Positions 18,342 to 27,713 of a DNA stretch of 64,000 bases are shown here, piece by piece. Source of the stretch: Pelotomaculum isophthalicicum JI (GTDB taxonomy: Bacteria; Bacillota; Desulfotomaculia; Desulfotomaculales; Pelotomaculaceae); contig NZ_JAKOAV010000008.1 in the NCBI RefSeq assembly GCF_029478095.1, positions 1-64,000 on the forward strand, in the 5' to 3' direction. The notes under the pieces are model-generated. The model saw only the letters and a program-made list of their open reading frames with translations, was not told where the DNA came from and searched no databases. The translations under genes and the position numbers were made by a program. Positions within the stretch are counted from its first letter, which is position 1; each line of letters opens with the position of its first letter.

Positions 18342-19087
18342 AATTCGACATCCTTTCCAAAATTCCTACCAATAAAATCATCAGCTAGTTTAATACTTTC
18401 TTTTGTTCCAATATCTAGAAAAGGAGCGTTGCACTGGTGGACCTTTATAATGATTCCTCTTTCAAGCAAATAAGGGAATACCTCATTTTCGAAACTTAAA
18501 GGTAAATTTGGTGGAAATTCATCTATAATTCTTTTCTTTATCATGTAGATGCCAGCATTGATTATTCCTTGGCCAGATGTTTTTTCGGTAAACTTTAATA
18601 AGCGCATATCACTATCAACTACCATTGATCCATACCGTGTAGCATCATCAACATGTACTCCTATAATAACAACATCTGTATCCTCTCTATTCAAAGTTTC
18701 CAGAGCTGGCTGCAAGTCGGCTAAAACAATAGAATCCCCATTGGTTATAATAAATTTCTCATATTCGGATACTGTTTTTGATGCAAATAGGAACGCACCT
18801 GCAGTGCCAAGTGCAGTGTCCTCAATAACATAGGATAGTTCCATATCACTTTTATCCCTGACTGTTAGATAAACCTCAGCCACATTGGCGTTATGCCCAA
18901 GGGATATGACAGCTTTTCTCAGCCCCTGCTGTTTAAAGTAAAACAAAACCCATTCGATGAAAGGTTTTCCGTTTACCGGAATAAAGGGTTTTGGGACGTT
19001 CGGGTAAAGATCCCTGATCCTCGTTCCTTTGCCACCGGCTAAAACAACAACCACAGTATCTTGCATATCTAACTTTTTTTCAAACAA
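18338..19087 (-). CDS. hddC: D-glycero-alpha-D-manno-heptose 1-phosphate guanylyltransferase
   Basis: This 249-aa nucleotidyltransferase makes GDP-heptose from GTP and heptose 1-phosphate. It has the signature LAGGKGTRIRDLYPNVPKPF near the N-terminus, ITNGDSIV with a metal-binding Asp, and no C-terminal hexapeptide repeat domain, all as in HddC. A TTG at 19087 with GGGGAG upstream is the listed start; an ATG 21 bases later (19066) is possible and is where homology begins. It overlaps an SDR gene and hddA on either side. Confidence 0.92.
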   Translation of the reverse strand: MFEKKLDMQDTVVVVLAGGKGTRIRDLYPNVPKPFIPVNGKPFIEWVLFYFKQQGLRKAVISLGHNANVAEVYLTVRDKSDMELSYVIEDTALGTAGAFLFASKTVSEYEKFIITNGDSIVLADLQPALETLNREDTDVVIIGVHVDDATRYGSMVVDSDMRLLKFTEKTSGQGIINAGIYMIKKRIIDEFPPNLPLSFENEVFPYLLERGIIIKVHQCNAPFLDIGTKESIKLADDFIGRNFGKDVEF

Positions 19088-19874
19088 TTGCTTCTCCCCT
19101 ATTCAAACCAGTCACAGCTTCTTGTATGAACTTAATAACTGTTTCTTGAGAGTTCGGTACTATGCAATATTTTTTCAGCTTATTAATATTTACATCATAC
19201 CTTACAAAGGGGCTGCCCGGCTTAACCGGCACATCTCTCCCTAAAAGAGTAATCACGTCGGAAAGCTTAACCAACCCATTTCCGCATACATTAATTATCT
19301 CGTTTTTAATGCCGATATCAACCAGATAAAAAATAATTTTCGCCGCCTCGTCCGTATGTAAGTACTGCAATTGACTGCCTGGGTCAAGCCACAATGGCCC
19401 GCCGGTTAATATGTCATGGATCGGGTTCTTTTTTAAATTAGGCCCGACAAAACCGCCAAACCTGATAATCATCCAATCCTTGGCGCAATGTCTGACACAT
19501 TCCTCCGCCAGGTATTTATGAAAACCGTATATACTCTGTTTTGATATATCTATAGCTGTATCTTCATCGGTTAAATCTGGGTTTGAACAATCAGGATATA
19601 CATCGCATGAGGAAAACAACAGATACTTATTAAAATTAAAATCCTTCAAAGATTCACGTACGCTTAAAACAGATAATTTAAAATCCAATACCGGATCTTC
19701 TTTGCCTAAGTATTTTTTTGAATTGCCATTCGAATTAATTAAAATGTCACATGAGCTACCGATATAATTATTATAATTTTGCCTTGAAATGACTCGATAT
19801 TCGAACATGGATTTCTGGCAAAAGCGGACAACTGCAGATCCGATAAAACCTTCTCCACCTATAATATAAATCAT
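19080..19874 (-). CDS. NAD-dependent epimerase/reductase (SDR)
   Basis: This 264-aa protein has IIGGEGFIGSAVV for NAD(P) binding, LLFSSCDVYP and a YGFHK catalytic pair in place of YxxxK with the usual spacing. It is shorter than most extended SDRs and has a reduced C-terminal substrate domain, closest in style to sugar reductases. The 8-nt overlap with hddC and the AAGGTGG ribosome site show it is part of the GDP-heptose sub-operon. It may finish a modified heptose; the exact reaction is unknown. Confidence 0.8.
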   Translation of the reverse strand: MIYIIGGEGFIGSAVVRFCQKSMFEYRVISRQNYNNYIGSSCDILINSNGNSKKYLGKEDPVLDFKLSVLSVRESLKDFNFNKYLLFSSCDVYPDCSNPDLTDEDTAIDISKQSIYGFHKYLAEECVRHCAKDWMIIRFGGFVGPNLKKNPIHDILTGGPLWLDPGSQLQYLHTDEAAKIIFYLVDIGIKNEIINVCGNGLVKLSDVITLLGRDVPVKPGSPFVRYDVNINKLKKYCIVPNSQETVIKFIQEAVTGLNRGEAIV

Positions 19875-19886
19875 TATTTAACCACC

Positions 19887-20630
19887 TTAAGCCGACTGGT
19901 TTATAAATTCTTTATAGGCTCTTACTACTTCATCAGTTGGGCCGTATTGCATAATCTCTCCTTTTTCTAGCCATACCGCTTCTTGACAAATATTGCTCAC
20001 CTCGGAAATATCATGGGAAACAAATAAAATACTTACCCCTTCTTTTTGAAGTTTAGCAATTTTATTCTTGCATTTTTCTTTAAAATTTGCGTCACCCACT
20101 GCTAACACTTCATCTACAATTAACATATCAGGCTTAACCGCTATTGCCACAGAAAAACCTAGCCTGGCCTGCATACCAGACGAATAATACTTCACTGGAA
20201 TATCTATAAATTCCTTTATTTCCGCAAAATCAATTATTTCATCGAATCTTTGATTTATCTCTTTTTTTGACATTCCCATGATCATACCGCTTAAAAATAC
20301 ATTATCGCGCCCGGGAAAATCAGGATTAAATCCGGCACCTAATTCGATTAATGCTGATTTTGTCCCGTTTATATTAATAAAACCGGTAGTTGGTAACATT
20401 GTTCCGTTAATTATTTTTAGCAGGGTGCTTTTTCCTGACCCGTTCTTACCTATAATACCAAGGCTTTTCCCTTGTTCGAGAGTAATATTTACGTCTTTCA
20501 ACGCCCAAAATTGCCTATCCTTTTTAAATTTCTTTGCTTGAATTATGGAAGTGATAAGATTTGAAAATCTATCCCCCCTACATTCATGAAGTATAAATTT
20601 CTTACTAACATTTACAACATCAAGAAGCAA
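19887..20630 (-). CDS. wzt: Polysaccharide ABC exporter ATPase
   Basis: This 247-aa ATPase of the Wzt/TagH type has Walker A GKNGSGKST, signature YSSGMQARLGFS, Walker B MLIVDEVLAVGD and a switch His in FVSHD. It powers export of the finished or partly built lipid-linked glycan. It ends soon after the nucleotide-binding domain, so it lacks the C-terminal carbohydrate-binding domain that lets some Wzt proteins recognise a chain terminus. A TTG start is preceded by GGAGG within the end of wzm, so the pair is coupled. Confidence 0.93.
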   Translation of the reverse strand: MLLDVVNVSKKFILHECRGDRFSNLITSIIQAKKFKKDRQFWALKDVNITLEQGKSLGIIGKNGSGKSTLLKIINGTMLPTTGFININGTKSALIELGAGFNPDFPGRDNVFLSGMIMGMSKKEINQRFDEIIDFAEIKEFIDIPVKYYSSGMQARLGFSVAIAVKPDMLIVDEVLAVGDANFKEKCKNKIAKLQKEGVSILFVSHDISEVSNICQEAVWLEKGEIMQYGPTDEVVRAYKEFINQSA

Positions 20631-20631
20631 A

Positions 20632-21438
20632 CTATAATACCTCCGCGATCAAAGGTTCAATTTTCTTGAATACAATGTAGCCAAAAATAAAAACCCCAAG
20701 GGAGATTATCATTGCAGATAAAATATCACTTCCACTGGGCGCTTGGCCGGTTAAGAGTAAATTACGCTCCATGTCGACAATCTGTCCTATAGCGTTATAC
20801 TTAAAATATATCCTAAATTCTTCAGGCACCTGAGATATGCTATAAAATATTGGCGACAAATACATCCAAAGCATTAATAATAAGCCTGTCACTTGGCTAA
20901 CGTCACGATATAATACATTTAAAGCTGAAACGAGGTAGGAAAAACCCAATGTGAAAATAATATGTATTATTAATATAAGAAGTAGCATCCATGCGTTAAT
21001 ATTAATATTCACTTTATATATATATAGTAATAAAGCAACTGGAACCATTGAAAAGCACAGATCTACCAATCTCGCTAAGACAGTAGCTGTAGGTATGATT
21101 ATCCTGGGGAAATACTGTTTTGATAGTAGACTAGCTTGTCCAGTTAAACTAGTTGATGCAGATCCAACAGAATTGGAAAACAAATTCCAAAAAGTCAACG
21201 CTGTAAAAAGAAAAACGATATAGGGAATACCTTCAATTCCTGATGCCCTGAAAACATTTTCAAAAACAAACCCCATTATTAGGGCCATTACCAATGGATT
21301 TATTATTGCCCAATACAATCCTAATATAGTTAATTGGTAACGTGCCTTTACATCTCGCATCGCCAGGGCAAATAAGAGATCCTTGGAACGAATTATGTTA
21401 TTATATATACTTCTTTTTGATTTAATCATTTTATCCAT
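20632..21438 (-). CDS. wzm: Polysaccharide ABC exporter permease
   Basis: This 268-aa ABC-2-type permease has six predicted helices and the family landmarks: a cytoplasmic amphipathic start (LLFALAMRDVKARYQLTILG) and the AIINPLVMALIMGF stretch. With Wzt it forms the exporter for the glycan and defines the locus as ABC-transporter-dependent rather than Wzx/Wzy-dependent. The start ATG has no clear Shine-Dalgarno, unusual for this locus, and may rely on coupling with the TPR frame just upstream. Confidence 0.92.
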   Translation of the reverse strand: MDKMIKSKRSIYNNIIRSKDLLFALAMRDVKARYQLTILGLYWAIINPLVMALIMGFVFENVFRASGIEGIPYIVFLFTALTFWNLFSNSVGSASTSLTGQASLLSKQYFPRIIIPTATVLARLVDLCFSMVPVALLLYIYKVNININAWMLLLILIIHIIFTLGFSYLVSALNVLYRDVSQVTGLLLMLWMYLSPIFYSISQVPEEFRIYFKYNAIGQIVDMERNLLLTGQAPSGSDILSAMIISLGVFIFGYIVFKKIEPLIAEVL

Positions 21439-21456
21439 TTAAATATAAAGTAATAT

Positions 21457-23084
21457 TTATTTTTCTAATAACTTTAACGCATCTTCAAGATCAGGATGAT
21501 CTGGATTTAGGTCTTTGGCTTTATTTAGGTCTCTCTGAGCCATATCCATATATCCTAGTTCACATAATAAAATACCACGATTATAACGCACCCAAAACTC
21601 ATCAAAACCATATTCAAGAGCTAAACTATAGCATTCGAGTACTTTATTATATTCTTTTTTTAAGTTTTGCAAGCAAAATGCTTTCAAGTAATTCCATTCT
21701 GGCTCATCATTTTTAAATTCCAGCAAACTATCAAGTATATAAAGGCATTCTTCATATTTTAATTCATTAATAAGTTTCCGGATAGCATTATTATATGCCA
21801 ATATTGTTTTATTGAGTTTATCAACTTTTTTTCAATTTCAATTAAATTTTTTGTTTGCTTAAGTGCAATTTTTTTTATATATTGAGTACTTGAAAAAGTA
21901 TTGCTTTTTATGTCTTTTCGCCCATTAACAATTTCCAGCGCCAGCTTAGCATTTTCTAAAGCACTTTTCTTTAAATTATCTGTAGTATGTAATAAATAAT
22001 TGCTTACCTCTTTACGCTTATTATATAGATTTTGCAATAAATAATACACATTGTCTGCATTTATATTTTTTATATCTATTAAAAAATCTTTCATCCCCGC
22101 CATATCCATAATATTTTTAACTTTTTGATCATAGACAAGGCCAATGACAGGAACATAATTCTTTATTGAAAAAATACATGAATGCAATCGCATACCTAGC
22201 ACCAGATCACAATTTGCAATTATAGAGGAAATCTCAGATGGAGTATAATCACCTTCTAGTGAAAAAACCATATTAGAATCAATATACGTTTTCATTCGCG
22301 CAATAATAGTTTTATCATTACTTAAATCACCAAGAGCTGTATTAGTATCAAATGGGATAAATAGGATTATACCTTTAAAACTATTAGAAAATCTTTTAAG
22401 AGCTTTAGAAATCTCATGTTCAGTTCTTAATGGATCACCATAAAAATCCCAATTGCGTAAAACAACTCCAAGAACAGAATAACCATAGGGAATGTCTTCC
22501 TGAAAGAATATTTTTTTAACTCGTTCACTACTTACATTCTGCAACCTAAATGCTGGGTCTGCAGTAACTCTGACCTTATCTACACAACAACCAATATTTC
22601 TAAGAACGGATACAGAGACAGGATCCCTAACGGTACATATATCAGCCAACTCAATTGCCATGCGTGCATGAGCTATGGCCTCACTAGAATTAAAATTACT
22701 AGCACCAATTGCATATATCATACATGGCTTATCTAATAAAGCTGCAAGAAGAGGCAAACTAAAAATAAAAACACTAAACAAGGAATTATTATACGACAGC
22801 ATTTGATTACCGTCATATTCTAAATACGAATTAAATAGCCCCCCTCCTCCGATAATTAATAAATCACAATTCTCAATAACCTGAATTACCTTATCAAGTT
22901 CCCTCCATGATACTGATCTTACTTTATAGCTACTTTCTGTATGTTCCGGCTTGTCTGATAATACAACAAAATCAATATTAGGATCAAAAAATCTCATATC
23001 GTTAAGCATGGAATTTAATACTGCTTCGTCGCCAATATTATTAAAACCGTAATAACCAGCTATTACCACTTTTTTCCCCATCAT
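21457..23084 (-). CDS. Polysaccharide pyruvyltransferase joined by -1 frame change to TPR module
   Basis: Frame 1 (23084 to 21759) encodes a 441-residue CsaB-like polysaccharide pyruvyltransferase: YYGFNNIGDEAVLNSML, LLIIGGGGLFNS, and LVLGMRLHS. Near codon 420 the sequence reads GAA AAA AAG (heptamer A AAA AAG at 21825-21831). A shift to -1 there continues without a stop through KVDKLNKTILAYNNAIRK into a TPR module carrying GFDEFWVRYNRG, ending at 21457, about 542 aa in all. Without the shift, the pyruvyltransferase ends 22 codons later and the TPR could start at a TTG (21801). Programmed frameshift, transcriptional slippage, a fixed indel and a homopolymer sequencing error all remain possible. 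Confidence 0.8.
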
Positions 23085-23120
23085 AAATCACCTGGCTATT
23101 TAATAGAAATACTATAGGAC

Positions 23121-24077
23121 TTAAAGTCTAATACCATCACTTTTTGTTTCGTAATTTTTTACAAACCATCTAATAGTCTTATCAATTCCACTTTTTAGCT
23201 CGGTAAGACAACTCATACCCAAACTACTTAACTTCTTAACATCAAATATTTTTACCATTTGACCATCGGGTTTCGTCGCGTCCCAAACTATTTGTCCTTC
23301 AAACCCTATTAATCCTTTAATCATCTCTGCTAATTCATGAATAGAAATTTCCGTACCTGTTGAAATGTTCACTGGATTGCTTGAATCGTATTCTTCAATA
23401 AACCTGGGTATAAGTGCAGCAACGTCACCAGCGTAAACAAAATCCCGTTTCGGCGAGCCTGTACCCCACATTACTACTTGCTCCAAGTTATCTCTTTTTG
23501 CTTCATAGTATTTGCGGATCATGGCTGGTACAACATGCGATTCGTTATTTCGAAAATTATCATATTCTCCATACATATTACCCGGAATAAGTACCACGGA
23601 ATTTAAACCGTACTGCTTGCGGTAAGACTGACTAGCCACTATGCCTAACTTTTTTGCAACAGAATAACCAGCACTCTCAAGCTGTGGGAAACCATTCCAC
23701 ATTTGCCCCTCGTCAATCGGTGAGGTTGCGTTTGCAGGGTAACTACACCCACCCATTGTGTAGATGAGTTTCTTAACTTTATGTTTTGCGGCTTCGTCAA
23801 AAACCAATGCGGTTAACAACGTGTTCCGGTAGTAAAAATCAGCAGGGTAATCCCTGTTTACACCAATCCCACCGGAATACGCAGCTAGATGAACTACTAC
23901 ATCCGGTTGCAATTCATCAAACATCTTACGAACCTGTACTGGATCCATAAGGTCATAATCTTTACTGCTAAGCCCTGTTACTCGCTCTTTACCATAACGT
24001 TCATGCAATATCGGGATCAGATGTCTGCCTAAAAACCCTGATGAACCTGTAACAACAATATGTTTAAATTTAACCAT
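23121..24077 (-). CDS. GDP-fucose-synthase-like epimerase/reductase
   Basis: This 318-aa extended SDR is of the GDP-4-keto-6-deoxymannose epimerase/reductase (Fcl) type: VTGSSGFLGRHL, MGGCSYP, YSVAK catalytic pair, VLIPGNMYGEYDNF and VPAMIRKYYEAK near 185-200. In canonical members the product is GDP-L-fucose. Here the substrate may instead be a GDP-deoxyheptose derivative, because no Gmd (GDP-mannose 4,6-dehydratase) gene is visible in the window. GGAGGGAAAT precedes the ATG. Confidence 0.85.
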   Translation of the reverse strand: MVKFKHIVVTGSSGFLGRHLIPILHERYGKERVTGLSSKDYDLMDPVQVRKMFDELQPDVVVHLAAYSGGIGVNRDYPADFYYRNTLLTALVFDEAAKHKVKKLIYTMGGCSYPANATSPIDEGQMWNGFPQLESAGYSVAKKLGIVASQSYRKQYGLNSVVLIPGNMYGEYDNFRNNESHVVPAMIRKYYEAKRDNLEQVVMWGTGSPKRDFVYAGDVAALIPRFIEEYDSSNPVNISTGTEISIHELAEMIKGLIGFEGQIVWDATKPDGQMVKIFDVKKLSSLGMSCLTELKSGIDKTIRWFVKNYETKSDGIRL

Positions 24078-24098
24078 ATTTCCCTCCAGGTATTACAA

Positions 24099-26498
24099 TT
24101 AATTCTTTACTATCAGATTCCTTAATCCCTCATAACTTTGTGCCAACTGCGGCGCGGATTGCTTAGCCTGCTGCAAAAGGTCATTTGCCTCCTGCGCCTT
24201 GCCCTGTTTATCTTTCAATAGGCTGAGCCAAAGCGCCGCATCTCCTTTGGTTCTCTCATCCTGCAATCCTGCCTGTAAGTTTGCTTCGGCTTCTGTCCAC
24301 ATTCCTAGAATATATTGAGCAATGCCTACATTTAGTTTAACTCCTGGAGTTGGTGATAACAGTGGCGCGTCTTTCCAAAGCATTTTCTCCTGGTCATTCA
24401 AGCTGTCCATTTGACTTTGGATCCTGGCCGGCACTTGAACTGCTTTTTCAAAGTACTGTTTTGCCTTTTCCGGGTTTCCGCCGGCAAATACATTATATCC
24501 AACGACAAAATAAGTTCTTGCCAGCAACTCATACCACTGTATCTGAAAAGGAGCCAGGGAAAGGGCTTTTTCAGCGGCATTAACAGCTTCTTCATTATTC
24601 TTGTTTCCGTTTAAGTAAAGTCCGGCCAGGTCCGCGTAGCATTGTGCGTTGTACTTGCTCACCTTTACCGCTTCCTTCGCCTCAACCATACCTTCGTCAA
24701 GCTTCCCCTGTTGTGCGTAAACGCGGGCGAGGTTACTGTGATATTCGGCATTCAGGGAACTATATGAACTCGCTTTTTGTAATAAAGATACACCTTTATT
24801 AATGTCTTCTTGATTAATATTTTGCTTCTGAAAGTAATGTCCTGCCTGCAATGCGTAATTGCCTGCGACCGCTAATGTGCCCGTGTAGAAAATTAACATT
24901 ATTGATATTATTGACACACCAACCAGAACGGCATTATTAGGCGCTACATACGTCCTGCTCTTTTTCTCTTCCGTCCTGGCGCCTGTATAAATCCCAATGC
25001 CTCTGGCAAAGCCGAACATCGTCCATAAGACCATGGCGAGAGCGGAAAGGGAGAGGTCAAAGTCTATAACCGCGTGTAATCCAATGGAAACAGCAGCTAT
25101 GGTAATTGTCCAGATTAACAAACGACCGGCGGTATTTTCTCTCGCGCCATGGTAAAGCCGGTGGGCGACAAACAGAAAACTTGCCCAGATCCCGAGAATG
25201 GCCAAAAGGCCGAGGATGCCGGCTTCCACCATGATCTGAAAGTAATGCCCGTGCACCTGATTGGAATTGTACAGGTAACTCTGGTAGGCGCGGTAGGCTT
25301 CCTGCCAGCCGCCGCCGCCCCAGCCGATAATGGGCCGCTCCTTGAACATTTTCATGGCGTCCTGGAAGAAATACATGCGCTCGGTGGCATTGCGAAGACG
25401 GATTTCCCCGGCCAGAGTTTTAACGGCGTCGCTGTGGCCGCTGACGTAAACGCCGGCTCCGGTGCAACCGGCTACAATGACAAGCGCCGCTACGGCCAGA
25501 ACGACATTCCTGTGAGCGGCAATCCACTGTAATAAGCCTTTTCTCTCGGCAAAGCTGTATAGTGCCTGCCCTGCCAACGCCAAAGCCAGCCCTACAAACA
25601 TCCACAGCCAGGCCAGCCCCATTTTGCCGCCGGCCACGGCGGCCAGGAACCCCCAGATGGCCAGGAAAGCGGGTATACCGGCAAAAATAAAATGGATAAA
25701 TACAGGTATCCTGGTGCCCTTGGGCAAACCGATTAGAAAAAGGATAAATACGGCTGAAAAAACCAGCAGGCCGCCGTTGGACTTGGTGCCCAGAAGCACG
25801 GCAAATAACACTAAGTTACCCGCGGCATAAAGATATTGATAAAAACTGCCCAAATTCAACCAGGCGGGGGCGCCTTTTATTGATGATGGCGCACCGGCCC
25901 TGCGCCAGAGGTAAAAACCGATAAACGTCACCGCCGCCAGGTAGCTGGCCAGGGCGTTGGGATACTGGAAAGAGGAATAAACCCGCCCGTTCAGGAAGCC
26001 GTCCTTAATGTTGACGATCCCGGTGGCGGTGGCCAGGCCGGCCAACGCCACGCCGACGGCGCTGATATATATGACGTGCAGGATGGTTACAATATCTTGC
26101 TCATCCCTGACCAGCCGCGAGGCCAGCCAGTAAACCAGGAAATACAGGGTGGTCTTGACCGCTTCGTCCACCGCCAGGCCGTAGTTGGCGGCCTGAAAGG
26201 CTGATACAAGATAAACTGCGGGAAAAGCCAGGACGCAGTAATCCAGCGGGTGGGAAAGAAAGCTGTAATCACGCTTCGACCACTTCCACAGCCAGGCTAA
26301 CCAGAAAATGACGGCGGCAAAAATCAAGGCCCGCTCTTGTTCGGGCTGGAAGAAGAGTCCCCTGAAATAAGGAGGCAGGAACAGTAAGATCGCCAACCCC
26401 CAGAAGGCTATGGCGTGGATAATTTCCCACTGGTCACTTTCCGGTGTTTTCTTCACCGCCGCGGCTTTCTTTTTTCCCTTTGCGCTAACTTTAGACAC
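24099..26498 (-). CDS. O-antigen-ligase-like protein with C-terminal TPRs
   Basis: This 799-aa protein has about 12 membrane helices (residues 25-545) of the Wzy/WaaL O-antigen ligase superfamily, including the periplasmic-type loop GWGGGGWQEAYRAYQSYLYN and VHGHYFQIMVEAGILG, followed by TPR repeats (about 560-790). It probably transfers the finished glycan to its final acceptor outside the cell. The TPRs are ordinary and lack the EFWxRYNRG signature seen elsewhere in this locus. It starts at a GTG with GGAG upstream. Its higher G+C sets it apart from the AT-rich core. Confidence 0.87.
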   Translation of the reverse strand: MSKVSAKGKKKAAAVKKTPESDQWEIIHAIAFWGLAILLFLPPYFRGLFFQPEQERALIFAAVIFWLAWLWKWSKRDYSFLSHPLDYCVLAFPAVYLVSAFQAANYGLAVDEAVKTTLYFLVYWLASRLVRDEQDIVTILHVIYISAVGVALAGLATATGIVNIKDGFLNGRVYSSFQYPNALASYLAAVTFIGFYLWRRAGAPSSIKGAPAWLNLGSFYQYLYAAGNLVLFAVLLGTKSNGGLLVFSAVFILFLIGLPKGTRIPVFIHFIFAGIPAFLAIWGFLAAVAGGKMGLAWLWMFVGLALALAGQALYSFAERKGLLQWIAAHRNVVLAVAALVIVAGCTGAGVYVSGHSDAVKTLAGEIRLRNATERMYFFQDAMKMFKERPIIGWGGGGWQEAYRAYQSYLYNSNQVHGHYFQIMVEAGILGLLAILGIWASFLFVAHRLYHGARENTAGRLLIWTITIAAVSIGLHAVIDFDLSLSALAMVLWTMFGFARGIGIYTGARTEEKKSRTYVAPNNAVLVGVSIISIMLIFYTGTLAVAGNYALQAGHYFQKQNINQEDINKGVSLLQKASSYSSLNAEYHSNLARVYAQQGKLDEGMVEAKEAVKVSKYNAQCYADLAGLYLNGNKNNEEAVNAAEKALSLAPFQIQWYELLARTYFVVGYNVFAGGNPEKAKQYFEKAVQVPARIQSQMDSLNDQEKMLWKDAPLLSPTPGVKLNVGIAQYILGMWTEAEANLQAGLQDERTKGDAALWLSLLKDKQGKAQEANDLLQQAKQSAPQLAQSYEGLRNLIVKN

Positions 26499-26617
26499 TT
26501 ATTACAATTCTCCTAATACAGTATTCATGATACTGTTGTAATTGCATGAGAGCAGAATTCTACACAACCTTACTAAATTCCTTCCAATCCGACCATTTTT
26601 TTAATCGGGTATGCTTT

Positions 26618-27598
26618 TCATCCCAAATAGCGAAACCAGTCTCTCGTAATTTCCGCGATAGAATCTTCTGTCCATAAGGGAGCCTCCCGCCAGTAATCAA
26701 TATTTTCCAGAAGCGTTGCAACTCCCTGTTCAAAAGTCACTGCCGGTCTCCAGTTCAAATATTTGATGATCTTGGAGATGTCCGCCAGGGAACAGTCCGG
26801 CTCCCCCGGACGCTTTGGAATATAAACTTTGTCCCCTCCCAAAAGCTCCACCAGCCGGTTTATGCTGTATGTTTTTCCACTGCCCACGTTAAAGATTTCT
26901 CCGGAACAACCGGATTCAGCCGCCGCGTAATAGGCCCTGGCCACATCCGTGACATAAGTGAAATCTCTGGTTTGGGTCCCGTCTCCGACGACTGTAAACG
27001 GCTTATTGTGAAGCTTTTGAGCCAGAAAAACGCCAAAAACAGCGCCGTAAGAGCCGGCGGACGCGGAGCGCGGTCCGTACACGTTAAACAACCTCAGTGA
27101 TACCACGGGCAAATGATAAATTTTCCCCCAGTGCAGCACATACTGTTCTCCAATGTGTTTGGTCAGCGCATACGGATGTTCCAAACGGATCTCCGCCGTT
27201 TCAGGCGTCGGAAGCAAAGAGGGGAGCCCGTAGCAGGAAGACGAAGCGGTGTAGATAAACTTTTTCACATGATGTGTTCTGGCCGCCTCTAAAACGCGCA
27301 CCGTCCCGTCCACATTTGCCCTGTGGTACTCCAGGGGATTTTGAATTGACGGGACGACATCGGCCAACGCGGCCAAATGAAAAACGTAGTCCACTCCTTC
27401 AAAATATCGCGCTATGTCACCGGAAGCGACGTCGGCTCGCACAAAGCGCACGTTATTTTTGTTTCCCCGGATCAGGTCCAGGTTTTGCGCCCTTCCTGTC
27501 GATAAATTGTCAATAACAATCACTTCATGATCTTTACTGATCAGATATTCCACCAAATGGCTGCCGATAAATCCCGCGCCTCCGGTGACAAGAGATTT
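26618..27598 (-). CDS. UDP-glucose 4-epimerase-like SDR
   Basis: This extended SDR (326 aa from the chosen start) has VTGGAGFIGSHLVEYL, DNLSTG, FHLAALADVVPS, YTASSSCYG, YALTK and RLFNVYGPR: a GalE-like epimerase or UDP-glucuronate decarboxylase relative. If it is a 4-epimerase, its UDP-galactose product would feed glf. The TTG at 27598 with AAAGGGTG ten bases upstream is preferred. The longer frame from ATG 27640 begins inside a terminator hairpin. It is the first gene of the locus after that terminator. Confidence 0.85.
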   Translation of the reverse strand, partial: KSLVTGGAGFIGSHLVEYLISKDHEVIVIDNLSTGRAQNLDLIRGNKNNVRFVRADVASGDIARYFEGVDYVFHLAALADVVPSIQNPLEYHRANVDGTVRVLEAARTHHVKKFIYTASSSCYGLPSLLPTPETAEIRLEHPYALTKHIGEQYVLHWGKIYHLPVVSLRLFNVYGPRSASAGSYGAVFGVFLAQKLHNKPFTVVGDGTQTRDFTYVTDVARAYYAAAESGCSGEIFNVGSGKTYSINRLVELLGGDKVYIPKRPGEPDCSLADISKIIKYLNWRPAVTFEQGVATLLENIDYWREAPLWTEDSIAEITRDWFRYLG

Positions 27599-27621
27599 CA
27601 AAACGGTTTCACACCCTTTAA

Positions 27622-27650
27622 AGAAAAATGCCCGCTTCATAGACGGGCTT
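27622..27650 (-). terminator. Rho-independent terminator after yedF
   Basis: Read on the minus strand, GCCCG and CGGGC form a stem around a 9-nt loop and are followed by ATTTTTCTTT. It lies between the selenium trio and the epimerase gene, so it separates that operon from the glycan locus. Confidence 0.75.
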
Positions 27651-27713
27651 GCTCATAAAGCTAATCTTATGTTAACAAATTAATTAGAAAAATGTCAATA
27701 TGAGAGACTGTTG

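Noticed and set aside
25149-25532. A plus-strand frame opposite the ligase
   Set aside because: Shadow of the membrane protein coding sequence; no ribosome site or homology.
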